DNA of 64,000 bases from positions 1,004,501 through 1,068,500 of the forward strand of contig NZ_BDQK01000013.1 of assembly GCF_003864295.1 (NCBI RefSeq). The letters run 5' to 3'. A program made the position numbers and the translations under genes. The first letter of the stretch is position 1. Each line of letters begins with the position of its first letter. The DNA comes from Aphanothece sacrum FPU1 (GTDB taxonomy: Bacteria; Cyanobacteriota; Cyanobacteriia; Cyanobacteriales; Microcystaceae). The notes below the pieces were generated by a model. The model had not been told where the DNA came from, made no database searches, and saw only the letters and a program-made list of their open reading frames with translations. Positions 7,985-16,832 of the stretch are shown here, one piece after another.

Positions 7985-8085
7985 CCATAGTAATGGAATA
8001 TCACCATACATTTAGGAAACAAAGGCACCGTAACCCATCATTTATCAATCTAAATGCGGTGGGTCACGTTTCGCTAACCCACCCT
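7985..8085. repeat. Interspersed GTGGGT...ACCCAC palindromic repeat
   Basis: The gap between the YgiT-like gene and the convergent nuclease-like gene contains GCGGTGGGTCACGTTTCG followed by CTAACCCACC (8056-8083). This is one member of the imperfect palindromes on the theme GTGGGTTACG that recur in the window (compare 22480 and 45030). Confidence 0.45.
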
Positions 8086-8731
8086 ACTTAATATTTTGTA
8101 ATTGGCAAATTGCTTTCAAAACTTGCAGTAATTTTTCTGAAGATTCAGGTTCCATTAAATGTAGTGATGGCAATGGTTGATAAGTAGGATAGGTGTTTTT
8201 CTGAATGTAAAAAAACTCATAATAGACTCCATTTGTGGTTAAACCCCATAGGGATTTTTGTTGTTCTAGACTTTTGTAAGCATAGGTTAAAAGTTGAGGT
8301 AAGCCGGAGGATGAACTGATGCTCGTATTCTTGGCTTCGATTACTAAAATCCAAAAAGGAATATCCTTCTCACTGGGATAATCTTTATTAATACAAATTA
8401 AGTCTAATCTCCCTGTGATGCTAATATCCTCATCTTGAATATTAATTCGCTCTATTTCTTGTTCTATTCTCATTTTGATTGGAGAGCGATAAAAACCTGC
8501 TAACCTCAGCAGTGGCAAAATTGTCAATGCCATTACCATGCCTTCCAATACCTTGCCATCTGTAAGATAATTTTCAAAATCAATACGGATTTGCGCCAGT
8601 TCAGAACGTTCAAATTCTGATAGCGGCTCTAACAACAACAGAGAGTTAAAAGAGCTATAGGATAGCTTTTGAAATTTGAGGTAGTGATAAACTTGATCTA
8701 GGGTCAAGGTATTAGCATTAATTACAGTCAT
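8084..8731 (-). CDS. PD-(D/E)XK nuclease-fold protein of unknown role
   Basis: A 215-residue cyanobacterial protein. The second half shows a restriction-endonuclease fold signature: GRLDLICIN (about residues 107-115), then PFWILVIEAKNTS (about 124-136), giving the D...ExK pattern, followed by QLLTYAY and WGLTTNGVYYEFFY as seen in type I restriction R-subunit N-termini. There is no helicase domain and no methylase neighbour, so it is not a complete restriction system. Such stand-alone proteins are frequent in cyanobacterial genomes and some may descend from mobile elements. The biological substrate is unknown. Confidence 0.55.
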   Translation of the reverse strand: MTVINANTLTLDQVYHYLKFQKLSYSSFNSLLLLEPLSEFERSELAQIRIDFENYLTDGKVLEGMVMALTILPLLRLAGFYRSPIKMRIEQEIERINIQDEDISITGRLDLICINKDYPSEKDIPFWILVIEAKNTSISSSSGLPQLLTYAYKSLEQQKSLWGLTTNGVYYEFFYIQKNTYPTYQPLPSLHLMEPESSEKLLQVLKAICQLQNIK

Positions 8732-8781
8732 GTTAAGTTTCTAGGTTTTTCCCATTCATCTACATTTCTTATTGTTTATTA

Positions 8782-9069
8782 ATTATTAAGTTACTTTCGC
8801 AAGAAGTCTATTATAGCGTTAACACTAAACCACTTTATCTAAGCCTCAAAGGGATTGAGGGGAACTTCTATCAGATTAACCCACACTTGGTGTCTATTGA
8901 AGGCAATACTAGAGGTGATTTTGGTATTCACTTTGACGCTAATATTCCAGGTACGGCCGGTTGTTTGGGGATTGTAGATAATGCCAATTGGCAGCAATTT
9001 CAACGGTTAATGGCTACTTATCAACGGGCTGGCTTAAGGACAATTCCTTTGATTGTTGCTTATTTCTGA
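8782..9069 (+). pseudogene. C-terminal remnant of a gene with a GIHxD...GC motif
   Basis: An open frame of about 95 codons with no convincing start: the only local starts are a TTG (8887) or GTG inside conserved-looking sequence. It reads NTKPLYLSLKGIEGNFYQIN, then GNTRGDFGIHFDANIPGTAG-C, ending GLRTIPLIVAYF. The H...GC spacing recalls L,D-transpeptidase or cell-wall amidase families, but I cannot name the family. The upstream part of the gene is missing; the preceding bases are AT-rich non-coding sequence. Best read as the tail of a deleted gene. Confidence 0.45.
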
Positions 9070-9131
9070 GATGTTTCCTAACTGTGCGATCGCGGGCTTA
9101 TTGTTCCCTAACTTTATGAAGGGGATTCTCT

Positions 9132-10259
9132 CTAACCTAAAGCGTCTTTTAACCCATAAGCAACTCGTTGTTGTTCCTCAAAAGTAATATCAGGAAACAT
9201 AGGCAAAGATAAGACCTCACGAGATGCTTTTTCCGTCACTGGAAAAGCCCCTTCTTGATACCCCAAACCTTGATAAACTTTTTGTAAATGTAAGGGAATT
9301 GGGTAATATATCATAGAAATAATTCCCTGTTCTTGTAATTTTTCTCGAATTTGATCTCGATATAATTTATCCGTAATTTCTTTTTGTTCAATTAAAATTG
9401 AATATTGATTCCAAACATGATAACCTCCTGATATTTCTTGGGGTAATTGAATTCCAGAAATAGCATTTAATAACTCATGATAACGCTTGACAACCTCGCG
9501 TCTTTGTGCATTCCAACGATCTAAATATCGTAATTTAACTTGTAAAATAGCCCCTTGAATCGAATCCAGACGACTATTAATCCCCACCATATCATGATAG
9601 TAACGTACTTGACTACCATGTTCTTTAATAGTACGAATAGTAGCCGCGATCGCCGGATCATTCGTGGTGACGGCCCCTCCATCCCCACAAGTGCCTAAAT
9701 TTTTCGTGGGAAAGAAGCTAAAACAGCCAATATGTCCGATATTACCGACTTGTTTATCCCCCCATTTAGCCCCTGTTGCTTGGGCGCAGTCTTCAATCAC
9801 ATAAAGATTATATTTTTGAGCAATTTCCATTAAACCGGTCATATTGACGGGTTGACCAAATAAATGAACCGGAATAATAGCTTTAGTTTTAGGGGTAATT
9901 GCTTTTTCTAAGCAGTTAAGCTCAATATTAAAAGTATTACGGTCAATATCAGCAAAAATAGGAGTAGCCCCGACTAAACTAATCGTTTCAGCCGTAGCAA
10001 TAAAAGTAAACGGAGACGTAATGACTTCATCTTCTGGGCCAATATTTAAGGACCGTAAAGCTAAATACAGAGCATCTGTTCCAGAATTACAACCAATACA
10101 TTCGGTGGTTCCCACATATTGGGCAAACTGGGACTCAAAATTATCAACAGCCGCACCACCAATATAGCGACCCGATTTAATAACATCGAGGACAGCAGTA
10201 TCAATTTCTTCGCTAATAAGTTTATATTGACGGACTAAATCGACGGGGGGGATGTTCAC
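9132..10259 (-). CDS. DegT/DnrJ/EryC1/StrS-family PLP aminotransferase
   Basis: About 375 residues of a sugar aminotransferase of the DegT/StrS family, which transfers an amino group to a nucleotide-linked keto-sugar for cell-surface polysaccharides. Seen: NIPPVDLVRQY at the N-terminus, CNSGTDALYLAL (cofactor phosphate site), VIEDCAQATGA, and SFFPTKNLGTCGDGGAV with the lysine that binds pyridoxal phosphate. The frame stays open to an ATG at 10349, but the extra 30 residues are unlike the family, and the GTG at 10259 places the start just before the conserved NIPPVDL. The specific sugar substrate cannot be told; no glycosylation cluster surrounds it. Confidence 0.82.
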   Translation of the reverse strand: MNIPPVDLVRQYKLISEEIDTAVLDVIKSGRYIGGAAVDNFESQFAQYVGTTECIGCNSGTDALYLALRSLNIGPEDEVITSPFTFIATAETISLVGATPIFADIDRNTFNIELNCLEKAITPKTKAIIPVHLFGQPVNMTGLMEIAQKYNLYVIEDCAQATGAKWGDKQVGNIGHIGCFSFFPTKNLGTCGDGGAVTTNDPAIAATIRTIKEHGSQVRYYHDMVGINSRLDSIQGAILQVKLRYLDRWNAQRREVVKRYHELLNAISGIQLPQEISGGYHVWNQYSILIEQKEITDKLYRDQIREKLQEQGIISMIYYPIPLHLQKVYQGLGYQEGAFPVTEKASREVLSLPMFPDITFEEQQRVAYGLKDALG

Positions 10260-10364
10260 TCGCGTAACCCAAGAATTTATAATTAATGAAAGCAAATTTT
10301 CGAGCAAAAGGGAAGGGGTTAAGGAAGTCGCCAAGTTAGAAGTCGCCAAGTTCTAGTGGCGCGA

Positions 10365-10440
10365 TTGCACGTAGGGGCGGGTTTTTGACAAAATTCCGGT
10401 GATTCTCACAAATATGCTAGATAAACCCGCCCGTACAGAA
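10365..10440. repeat. GGGCGGGTTT inverted-repeat element (MITE-like)
   Basis: GTAGGGGCGGGTTTTTGA at the left and GATAAACCCGCCCGTAC at the right form an imperfect inverted repeat around a short centre. Related copies lie at 50514-50635 and 55673-55769; the shared interior TAGATAAACCCGCCC shows common origin. It fills the gap between folD and the aminotransferase gene. Confidence 0.6.
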
Positions 10441-10532
10441 GTTTGTTTTTGTAACGGGTATTGTAAGTCTAAATCCAAAAACGTTTCGCCCCAAAAAGCG
10501 AGATTTTAGTCCCAATTATTTGAGAAATTCAA

Positions 10533-11405
10533 TCATTGTCGATCTTGATAACTCAGGACGGTATTGTAGAGTAACATAGCCACCGTCATTGGCCCAATAC
10601 CACCAGGAACCGGAGTAATATAATCCGCTACTGGGGCCACCGACTCAAAATCGAGATCCCCCACTAATATAGCATTATCATCTGACTTAACAATGCGATT
10701 AATACCCACATCAATAGCCACGGCCCCCTGTTTTACCATGTCTCCAGTGATGAATTGAGGTTTACCCACCGCAGCGATTAAAATATCAGCTTGACGGGTA
10801 ATTTCAGCTAAATTCTGAGTCCGAGAATGAGCAATAGTGACTGTAGCATTTTTTTTGAGTAACATTAACCCCAAAGGTTTCCCCACTAAAATACTACGTC
10901 CCACCACAACCGCGTGTTTTCCGGCTACCTCAATCTGATATTCTTCCAACAGACGCATGACACCAGCAGGAGTACAACTGCGTAATCCTGACTCTCCTCG
11001 CACTAAACGCCCTAAATTCATCGGATGAAGTCCATCAGCATCTTTTTCAGGGGCAATGGTATGAAGTAACGCCACTGAATCTAAATGAGGAGGTAAGGGT
11101 AACTGAACTAAAATACCATCAACACGGGGATCTTGATTAAGTTCTTGAATAACCTTTTCTAACTCAGTTTGAGAAGTTTGGCCAGGAAAATGATGGCCAA
11201 AAGAGGCCATGCCCAATTTAGCACAAGCTCGTTCCTTATTACGCACATAGACAGCACTGGCCGGATCATCACCCACCATCAACACCGCTAACCCTGGAGG
11301 CCGGCCGATTTTAGGTTGTAAGATTGTAATTAATTCTTTGAGATCACCCTGAATTTTTTCGGCTAAAGCTTTACCGTTTAATAAACAAGCAGTTGTAGAA
11401 CGCAT
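10533..11405 (-). CDS. folD: Bifunctional methylenetetrahydrofolate dehydrogenase/cyclohydrolase FolD
   Basis: A 290-residue FolD, interconverting 5,10-methylene- and 10-formyl-tetrahydrofolate with NADP in one-carbon metabolism. Signature segments are present: [17 protein letters not shown] with the catalytic Tyr/Lys, [12 protein letters not shown], the nucleotide-binding [26 protein letters not shown], and the C-terminal [19 protein letters not shown]. The length is normal. It stands alone, divergent from the following OB-fold lipoprotein gene with a gap of about 40 bases that must hold both promoters. Confidence 0.95.
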   Translation of the reverse strand: MRSTTACLLNGKALAEKIQGDLKELITILQPKIGRPPGLAVLMVGDDPASAVYVRNKERACAKLGMASFGHHFPGQTSQTELEKVIQELNQDPRVDGILVQLPLPPHLDSVALLHTIAPEKDADGLHPMNLGRLVRGESGLRSCTPAGVMRLLEEYQIEVAGKHAVVVGRSILVGKPLGLMLLKKNATVTIAHSRTQNLAEITRQADILIAAVGKPQFITGDMVKQGAVAIDVGINRIVKSDDNAILVGDLDFESVAPVADYITPVPGGIGPMTVAMLLYNTVLSYQDRQ

Positions 11406-11444
11406 TGATAATCATTACACAATTGGAACTAGGAGGATTCTTAG

Positions 11445-12020
11445 ATGTCCTATTGGATAAGATATCTCAGTCAAGTCAAACTTATCGCACTCACCATGAA
11501 AGTTTTAAACATTAGGGTTTGGCACAGTAGCTTATTATCCCTGATATTGGGGGGGGTAATTGGTTGTACTCCTCTTAATTATCTGGGATTGGCTCAACCG
11601 CCTGTAATCCCTATTAAAGACCTAATTCAGCGAAAAAACACCCAACCAGAAGGAATCTATATACGGGGCAGAGTCGTTGATCGCGCCCCTTTTATGGACA
11701 GTGGTTCTTATAAACTACGGGATGAAAGTGGGACAATTTGGGTACTGACCAATGGACAACTTCCCCAAACCGGAGATGAGATAATAATTAAAGGACAGGT
11801 AGAATATCAAGCTATTCCTCTAGGTGGACAAGATTTGGGAGAATTGTATATCGTAGAAGTAGAAAAACTCGGTCAAGACTCTCAAACCGTCAGTCAACCT
11901 GTTCAAACTGTCAATCAACCTATTCAACCCATTCAAAGCGTATCTTCTCCCCAAGCTAAACCCACCACTGAACTCAATGTCGATGATCTCCTCCTTCCCC
12001 ACAAACGTAACGTCAAATAA
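11445..12020 (+). CDS. Putative OB-fold lipoprotein
   Basis: A 191-residue exported protein of unknown function. A hydrophobic segment ends in LILGGVIGC (about residues 33-41), a lipobox-like site, so it is probably membrane-anchored through the cysteine. The middle part, IYIRGRVVDRAPFMDSGSYK to GTIWVLTNGQLPQTGDEI-I, looks like a small OB-fold of the nucleic-acid/tRNA-binding (BOF) type, followed by a Gln/Pro-rich tail with repeated PVQTVNQPIQPIQ. An AGGAGG box eight bases before the ATG at 11445 supports that start; ATG 11496 would give a more usual signal peptide. It overlaps the next gene by 44 bases. Confidence 0.55.
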   Translation: MSYWIRYLSQVKLIALTMKVLNIRVWHSSLLSLILGGVIGCTPLNYLGLAQPPVIPIKDLIQRKNTQPEGIYIRGRVVDRAPFMDSGSYKLRDESGTIWVLTNGQLPQTGDEIIIKGQVEYQAIPLGGQDLGELYIVEVEKLGQDSQTVSQPVQTVNQPIQPIQSVSSPQAKPTTELNVDDLLLPHKRNVK

Positions 12021-12447
12021 TTCTCCTTCTCCCGTAGCTTTGGCTATCCTTTACCAAGATAATCAATGTTTACTGCAATTAAGGGATGATTTGCCCACAA
12101 TTCTCTATCCAGGTCATTGGGGACTATTTGGTGGCCATTTAGAACCAGGAGAAAGTCCCGAAGCAGGACTAAAACGGGAGATTCTTGAAGAAATTAGCTA
12201 TGTTATAGATGTAGCGACGGAATTCCGTTGTTATGCCGATGACAGAGCAGTAAGATATATTTATCATGCTCCCTTGACAATAGGTTTGGAGGAATTAGAC
12301 TTACAAGAAGGAGCCGATTTAGCCTTAGCATCCCTTGAAACCATTCAACAAGGACAATGTTATTCTACCAAAATTGAGCAAGTTCGTCCTTTGGGAGATA
12401 TTCACCAAAGAATTTTACTCGATTTTTTTGAGTCTCGGTTAAAGTAA
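11977..12447 (+). CDS. Nudix hydrolase
   Basis: A 156-residue Nudix-superfamily hydrolase that would cleave a nucleoside diphosphate linked to another group. The Nudix box is intact at about residues 53-75: GHLEPGE, then REILEEIS (G-x5-E-x7-RE-U-x-EE). It is preceded by YPGHWGLFGG, typical of MutT/ADP-ribose type enzymes. The substrate cannot be assigned. The start overlaps the end of the upstream lipoprotein gene by 44 bases in another frame; an internal ATG is not needed because the homologous region begins at SPVALAILYQDNQ. Confidence 0.8.
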   Translation: MSMISSFPTNVTSNNSPSPVALAILYQDNQCLLQLRDDLPTILYPGHWGLFGGHLEPGESPEAGLKREILEEISYVIDVATEFRCYADDRAVRYIYHAPLTIGLEELDLQEGADLALASLETIQQGQCYSTKIEQVRPLGDIHQRILLDFFESRLK

Positions 12448-12553
12448 ATAATTAAGGAGTGTGTTATACCTTACTCTAACCAATGGTGTTTTTCGTTTGT
12501 TCCTTGACCTGTTCTTGTAATTCATCCTTATTATCCCATTGCCTTAATACCCT

Positions 12554-13942
12554 ATGAATAAGCCTATAAAATCTGTTTGGTTATCTCAATCTGTTTTGTG
12601 GGGAGGCGCGTTCGCTGCTATGACCCTACAAGCTTTAGTTACTCCTGCCCTCAGTGAATCTGCCCCCCAAACTTTACAAGATAATCCTAGAGCATTAGTT
12701 GATGAAGTCTGGCAAATTGTTAATAATGAATTCGTAGATAGAGGCTTTAATCGGGTTGATTGGCAAGAAAAACGTCAAGAATTGCTTAGCGGTGACTATG
12801 TTAACTCGAAACAAGCGTATAAAGCCATCCGTCAAGCCTTAAAAGAGTTAGGAGACCCTTATACTCGCTTTCTTGCTCCCGAAGACTTCTCTGTTTTAAC
12901 CAGTCAAACTTCTGGGGAGTTATCAGGAGTTGGTGTAAGATTAGCTGTCGATAAACGCACCAGCAGTTTATATGTGGTAGATACAGTGAAAAATTCCCCG
13001 GCCATGGAAGCTGGGATTAAATCAGGCGATCGCATTATTCGCATCAACGATAAACCTGCGGCCCTGATGACCATAGAACAAGCTCAAGAAGAAATTAAAG
13101 GGGAAGTTGGCACTCAAATCAGTTTACAATTATCTCGCAAGGATAAAGGGGTTTTTCAAGTTAACCTCACTCGCGCCCAAATTGAAATTGCTTCGGTGAA
13201 TTATAGCGTCAAACAAGAAGATAACCTCAAGGTTGGTTATATTCGTTTAGATGAGTTTAGTTCTCATGCGGCCGAGCAGATGAAAGAAGCTATCAGTGAT
13301 CTTGGTAAACAAAAGGTTACGGGTTATGTCTTAGACTTACGAGGTAATCCGGGTGGCTTACTCTTTGCTAGTGTGGATATTGCTCGAATGTTCCTCAAAC
13401 AAGGGGAAATTGTCAGTACTATTGACCGCAGAGGCGGAGATCGCCATTTTTCAGCGAATGGGACGGCTTTAACGGATTTACCTTTAGTAATATTGGTTAA
13501 TGAGGGATCAGCCAGTGCCAGCGAAATTTTGACGGGTGCGCTCAAAGAAAATGCACGAGCTACAGTTGTCGGAACCACTACTTATGGGAAAGGAACAGTA
13601 CAGTCGGTTCATTCTCTATCTGATGGGTCTGGGTTAGCTGTTACCATCGCTCGTTATTATCCCCCCAGTGGCACTGATATTAATCATAAAGGCATTAAAC
13701 CTGATGTTTATCTTGATTTGAGCATGGAGGAACAACTCCAGTTTAAAAACGAGCCAGATATAATGGGAAGTAATGCAGATCCCCAATACAAACGGGCGAT
13801 CACTGTCTTAAAAACTCATCCTTCAGCTAAGTTTGTGCGTCCTGAACCCAAACCCGTTGGTCTGCGTTGGGAGAACTTACGGGAGACGATGAAAGAGGAA
13901 AATCCCCGTTGGCAAAGCTCACCTAAACCCGAAACGCGCTGA
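12554..13942 (+). CDS. ctpB: Carboxyl-terminal processing protease, S41 family (CtpB-like)
   Basis: A 462-residue exported serine protease. It has an N-terminal signal segment (GGAFAAMTLQALVTPALS), a PDZ domain (about residues 120-205, GVGVRLAVDKRTSSLYVV ... SGDRIIRINDK) and the S41 catalytic domain with DLRGNPGGLL, NEGSASASEILTGAL (nucleophile serine near 321) and TTYGKGTVQ (general-base lysine 346). In cyanobacteria CtpA matures the D1 protein of photosystem II; CtpB and CtpC are related periplasmic proteases. The length matches the CtpB type best, but assignment among the three paralogues is from size and general similarity only. Confidence 0.8.
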   Translation: MNKPIKSVWLSQSVLWGGAFAAMTLQALVTPALSESAPQTLQDNPRALVDEVWQIVNNEFVDRGFNRVDWQEKRQELLSGDYVNSKQAYKAIRQALKELGDPYTRFLAPEDFSVLTSQTSGELSGVGVRLAVDKRTSSLYVVDTVKNSPAMEAGIKSGDRIIRINDKPAALMTIEQAQEEIKGEVGTQISLQLSRKDKGVFQVNLTRAQIEIASVNYSVKQEDNLKVGYIRLDEFSSHAAEQMKEAISDLGKQKVTGYVLDLRGNPGGLLFASVDIARMFLKQGEIVSTIDRRGGDRHFSANGTALTDLPLVILVNEGSASASEILTGALKENARATVVGTTTYGKGTVQSVHSLSDGSGLAVTIARYYPPSGTDINHKGIKPDVYLDLSMEEQLQFKNEPDIMGSNADPQYKRAITVLKTHPSAKFVRPEPKPVGLRWENLRETMKEENPRWQSSPKPETR

Positions 13943-13982
13943 TAGCAGAAATTAAGGTCGGGAATTAGAATATAACTGGCGT

Positions 13983-14012
13983 AGGGGTCAACGACCGTTG
14001 ACCCCTACATTA
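13983..14012. terminator. GTAGGGGTCAA palindrome between convergent genes
   Basis: GTAGGGGTCAA-CGACCG-TTGACCCCTAC is a perfect 11-bp hairpin between ctpB and the convergent transporter gene, and could end both transcripts. The same palindrome type recurs at 31804-31830, so it may also be a small dispersed repeat. Confidence 0.55.
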
Positions 14013-14019
14013 GTAAATA

Positions 14020-15675
14020 TTATGGTTCATTTTCTTCATATCTTTGTTGTAATTTTAAGCGAATTTCTGCATGAACTTCACGGGTAATAGGATAAAAATA
14101 AGCTAATACTAACCCAATGATTAATACGATAGCAGGAAGGGGGCCAACTGCCAGACGAATCGCTAATAAGGCACTTTCCGGTTGGGTAGGAATTGGTTGA
14201 TCAGGTATTCTGGCAATAAATCCGGCAGCTTCTAATACAATACCTACTAAAAATAAGCCTAATGCTAAGCCAAATTTCTGTAAAAGTACCATAAACGCAT
14301 AAAAAATTCCCTCCCGTCTTTGTCCCGTTTGTAACTCATCTAATTCAATCACATCAGGAACCATAGACCAAGGAATTAAATAAGCAACTGATACGCCAAC
14401 TCCTGCCATAATAGCTAAGATAAACATTAAAGTAATTTGACCTGGTTGTAACTGAAATAAGCCAATTTGAGCCATAATCCAAACCCCCATTCCCATAAAA
14501 TAAACATTTTTTTTATCTAATTTTTGACAAACAGCTTGCCAGAAAAATAACATAATTAATGCAGTTCCTTGGACAGCTAAAGCAACTAATCCTGATTTAT
14601 CTTCTCCTAATCCCATGTAACTAACAACAAAATAAACTAAAATAGAAGCAGTTAACTGCACCCCTAACCAAGAACATAAATAAATTCCAATAATATATAA
14701 AAAGGGACGATTGTTAAAAACAATTTTTAACTGTTCTTTAAAAGGTAAAGATTCTGATTCTTGAGCAATTTTGTTTTCTTTTTTAGCTAGTTCATTAGTT
14801 AAATGATCTTCAGGGACTGCTAATAATAAACTAAGACTAAACCCTAAAAATCCTAAACTCATTAGCAAGGTAAAAAAACTGATAAAATCTAATTTACCCA
14901 TGCCACCGACTAAAGATGATAATCCAGGAATTGTTCTTAATATTCCATATATTAGACCAACGATAGCTATGGGTAATAATAATTGACCTAAAAGTTTTTT
15001 CTGTGTTAAATTTAAAATCGGTTTTGCTCCTCTTTCTTGAACCCGAAGGGTACACCATAAAAGAGCTAAAATTGCTAAAATTCCGCAACTAATACCTAAG
15101 ACTAAATATTTAATTGGGGCGTTATTAGGATAAGCAGCAGAGGCTAAAATATAAAGAATTAAAGATAAAATACTCCCTCCAATAGAAAAAGAAAACCGAA
15201 AACTATTAAGACTAGTCCGTTCATTATAATCTTGAGTTAATTCAGGAGTTAAAGCAGTATAAGGTAAATTCACTGTTGTATAACAAATATTAAACAAAAT
15301 TCCGATTAACACATAATAAGCAAATAAACCCCATGTATTAACATTAATATCATCACTAAAATGAGGTATAATCCATTGTAAACAATATAATAAAGCAAAA
15401 GGAATCATTCCCCCTAATATCCAAGGAAGACGACGACCCCAAGGGGAACGAGTGCGATCGCTTAAAATACCAATAATGGGATCATTAATAGCATCAGAAA
15501 TTTTCCCAATCATCAAGACACTACCCGCTAAACCAGGAGATAATCCCGCTACATCTGTAAAGAAAAATAATAAATAAAATACGAGAATATTAGCGGTAAT
15601 AGCGGGGCCAAAATCTCCAGCACCATAAGCCAATTTTGTGGTAAAATGAAGTTTCTCAGATTTAGGTTCGGTCAT
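14020..15675 (-). CDS. MFS transporter of the GPH (sugar:cation symporter) family
   Basis: A 551-residue, 12-helix membrane transporter. The N-terminal KLAYGAGDFGPAITANILVF and FTDVAGLSPGLAGSVLMIGK, and above all SDAINDPIIGILSDRTRSPWGRR (split here by the field limit at DR), are the hallmark of glycoside-pentoside-hexuronide:cation symporters such as MelB. A second family motif, YLIPWSMVPDVIELDE, follows in the second half. It is somewhat longer than MelB (about 470 residues) owing to a charged cytoplasmic loop near residues 285-310. The substrate is unknown; no sugar-catabolism genes are adjacent. It is divergent from rsmA. Confidence 0.78.
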   Translation of the reverse strand: MTEPKSEKLHFTTKLAYGAGDFGPAITANILVFYLLFFFTDVAGLSPGLAGSVLMIGKISDAINDPIIGILSDRTRSPWGRRLPWILGGMIPFALLYCLQWIIPHFSDDINVNTWGLFAYYVLIGILFNICYTTVNLPYTALTPELTQDYNERTSLNSFRFSFSIGGSILSLILYILASAAYPNNAPIKYLVLGISCGILAILALLWCTLRVQERGAKPILNLTQKKLLGQLLLPIAIVGLIYGILRTIPGLSSLVGGMGKLDFISFFTLLMSLGFLGFSLSLLLAVPEDHLTNELAKKENKIAQESESLPFKEQLKIVFNNRPFLYIIGIYLCSWLGVQLTASILVYFVVSYMGLGEDKSGLVALAVQGTALIMLFFWQAVCQKLDKKNVYFMGMGVWIMAQIGLFQLQPGQITLMFILAIMAGVGVSVAYLIPWSMVPDVIELDELQTGQRREGIFYAFMVLLQKFGLALGLFLVGIVLEAAGFIARIPDQPIPTQPESALLAIRLAVGPLPAIVLIIGLVLAYFYPITREVHAEIRLKLQQRYEENEP

Positions 15676-15838
15676 AGTAATAAATTAAGCAGTTGAATAT
15701 TGAATAATCAATGAGGAAAAAAAGAGGTTTTGATCCTCCTCTTTCAAGGGGATAGAAATAAAAATATTCGTTGCTTCAAGCTATCGACTTGTTTGTGGTA
15801 GTAACTGATAACTGATAACTGGTAACTGGTAACGCCAA

Positions 15839-16651
15839 ATGACACCTAATCCCCGTAAACGTTTTGCCCAACATTGGTTAAAGAGTGAAAAAGCTTTAGA
15901 ACAAATTATTAAGGCTAGTGAACTTCAACAACAAGATAGTATCCTAGAAATTGGGCCAGGAACAGGAATTTTAACTCGTCGTTTATTACCAGAAGTTAAA
16001 AATGTTGTAGCTGTAGAATTAGATCGAGATTTGTGTCACGGTTTAGTTAAAAGTTTAGGTAAAATTGATCATTTTTTACTCTTACAAGGAGATATTTTAA
16101 CCCTTGATGTAAAGAGTCAATTAATAAATTTTCCTCATTTTTTGCCTCCTAATAAAGTTGTTGCTAATATACCTTATAATATTACGGGGCCAATTCTAGA
16201 AAAATTACTAGGAAAAATTTCTCAACCCCGACACCATAATTATGATTTAATTGTTTTACTTGTTCAAAAAGAAGTAGCTCAACGTATTGTGTCTCAATCT
16301 GGTACTAAAACTTATGGAGCATTATCTGTTAGGATACAATATTTAGCCCATTGTGAGTATATTTGTGACGTTCCGAGTCAGGCTTTTTATCCCCCTCCTA
16401 AAGTTGATTCTGCTGTTATTCGGTTGCGTCCCCAAACCATTGCTAACCCTGCAATGAATCCTCAACAATTGGAAACTTTAGTCAAATTAGGGTTTTCTAG
16501 TCGTCGTAAAATGTTACATAATAATTTAAAAAGTATCATAGAAAGGGATAGTTTAACTTTAATTTTAGAACAATTAAATATTAATCCCCACGTCAGGGCA
16601 GAAGATCTAAGTCTTGAACAATGGATTATTTTGAGTAATTATTTATCGTGA
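15839..16651 (+). CDS. rsmA: 16S rRNA dimethyladenosine transferase RsmA (KsgA)
   Basis: A 270-residue methyltransferase that dimethylates two adjacent adenosines in helix 45 of 16S rRNA during small-subunit assembly. N-terminal RKRFAQHWLKSEKALEQI, the SAM-binding loop EIGPGTGILTRRLL, VAVELDRDL and the catalytic NIPYNITGPILEKLL are all present, as is the C-terminal FSSRRKMLHNNLK. The length is normal. The ATG follows a short repetitive stretch (CTGATAACTGATAACTGG) with no strong ribosome-binding site; the N-terminus nevertheless matches the family from residue 5. Confidence 0.94.
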   Translation: MTPNPRKRFAQHWLKSEKALEQIIKASELQQQDSILEIGPGTGILTRRLLPEVKNVVAVELDRDLCHGLVKSLGKIDHFLLLQGDILTLDVKSQLINFPHFLPPNKVVANIPYNITGPILEKLLGKISQPRHHNYDLIVLLVQKEVAQRIVSQSGTKTYGALSVRIQYLAHCEYICDVPSQAFYPPPKVDSAVIRLRPQTIANPAMNPQQLETLVKLGFSSRRKMLHNNLKSIIERDSLTLILEQLNINPHVRAEDLSLEQWIILSNYLS

Positions 16652-16699
16652 AACAATCTTAATAAGTAGTCGGACATAAATTGTCTATGACATAAATAT

Positions 16700-16800
16700 T
16701 TTTAAGTGTGAAAATTAATAAGATACAGCATAATTATCTGTAGGGACACGGCAATAGTAAATTAATGGTAAAATAACAATCTTATTAATGTCGTGTCCTC
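16700..16800. repeat. GGACACG inverted repeat between rsmA and proS
   Basis: AGGGACACGGCA near 16743-16754 and TGTCGTGTCCTC near 16788-16800 are imperfect inverted arms around an AT-rich centre with no frame, giving a MITE-like or terminator-like element between two convergent genes. Confidence 0.45.
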
Positions 16801-16832
16801 ACCATTTGGTTTATTAAATAAATATTATTCTC

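Noticed and set aside
15721-15744. AAAGAGG/CCTCTTT hairpin as a terminator
   Set aside because: It lies between divergent starts (transporter and rsmA), where no transcript is expected to end; left unassigned.
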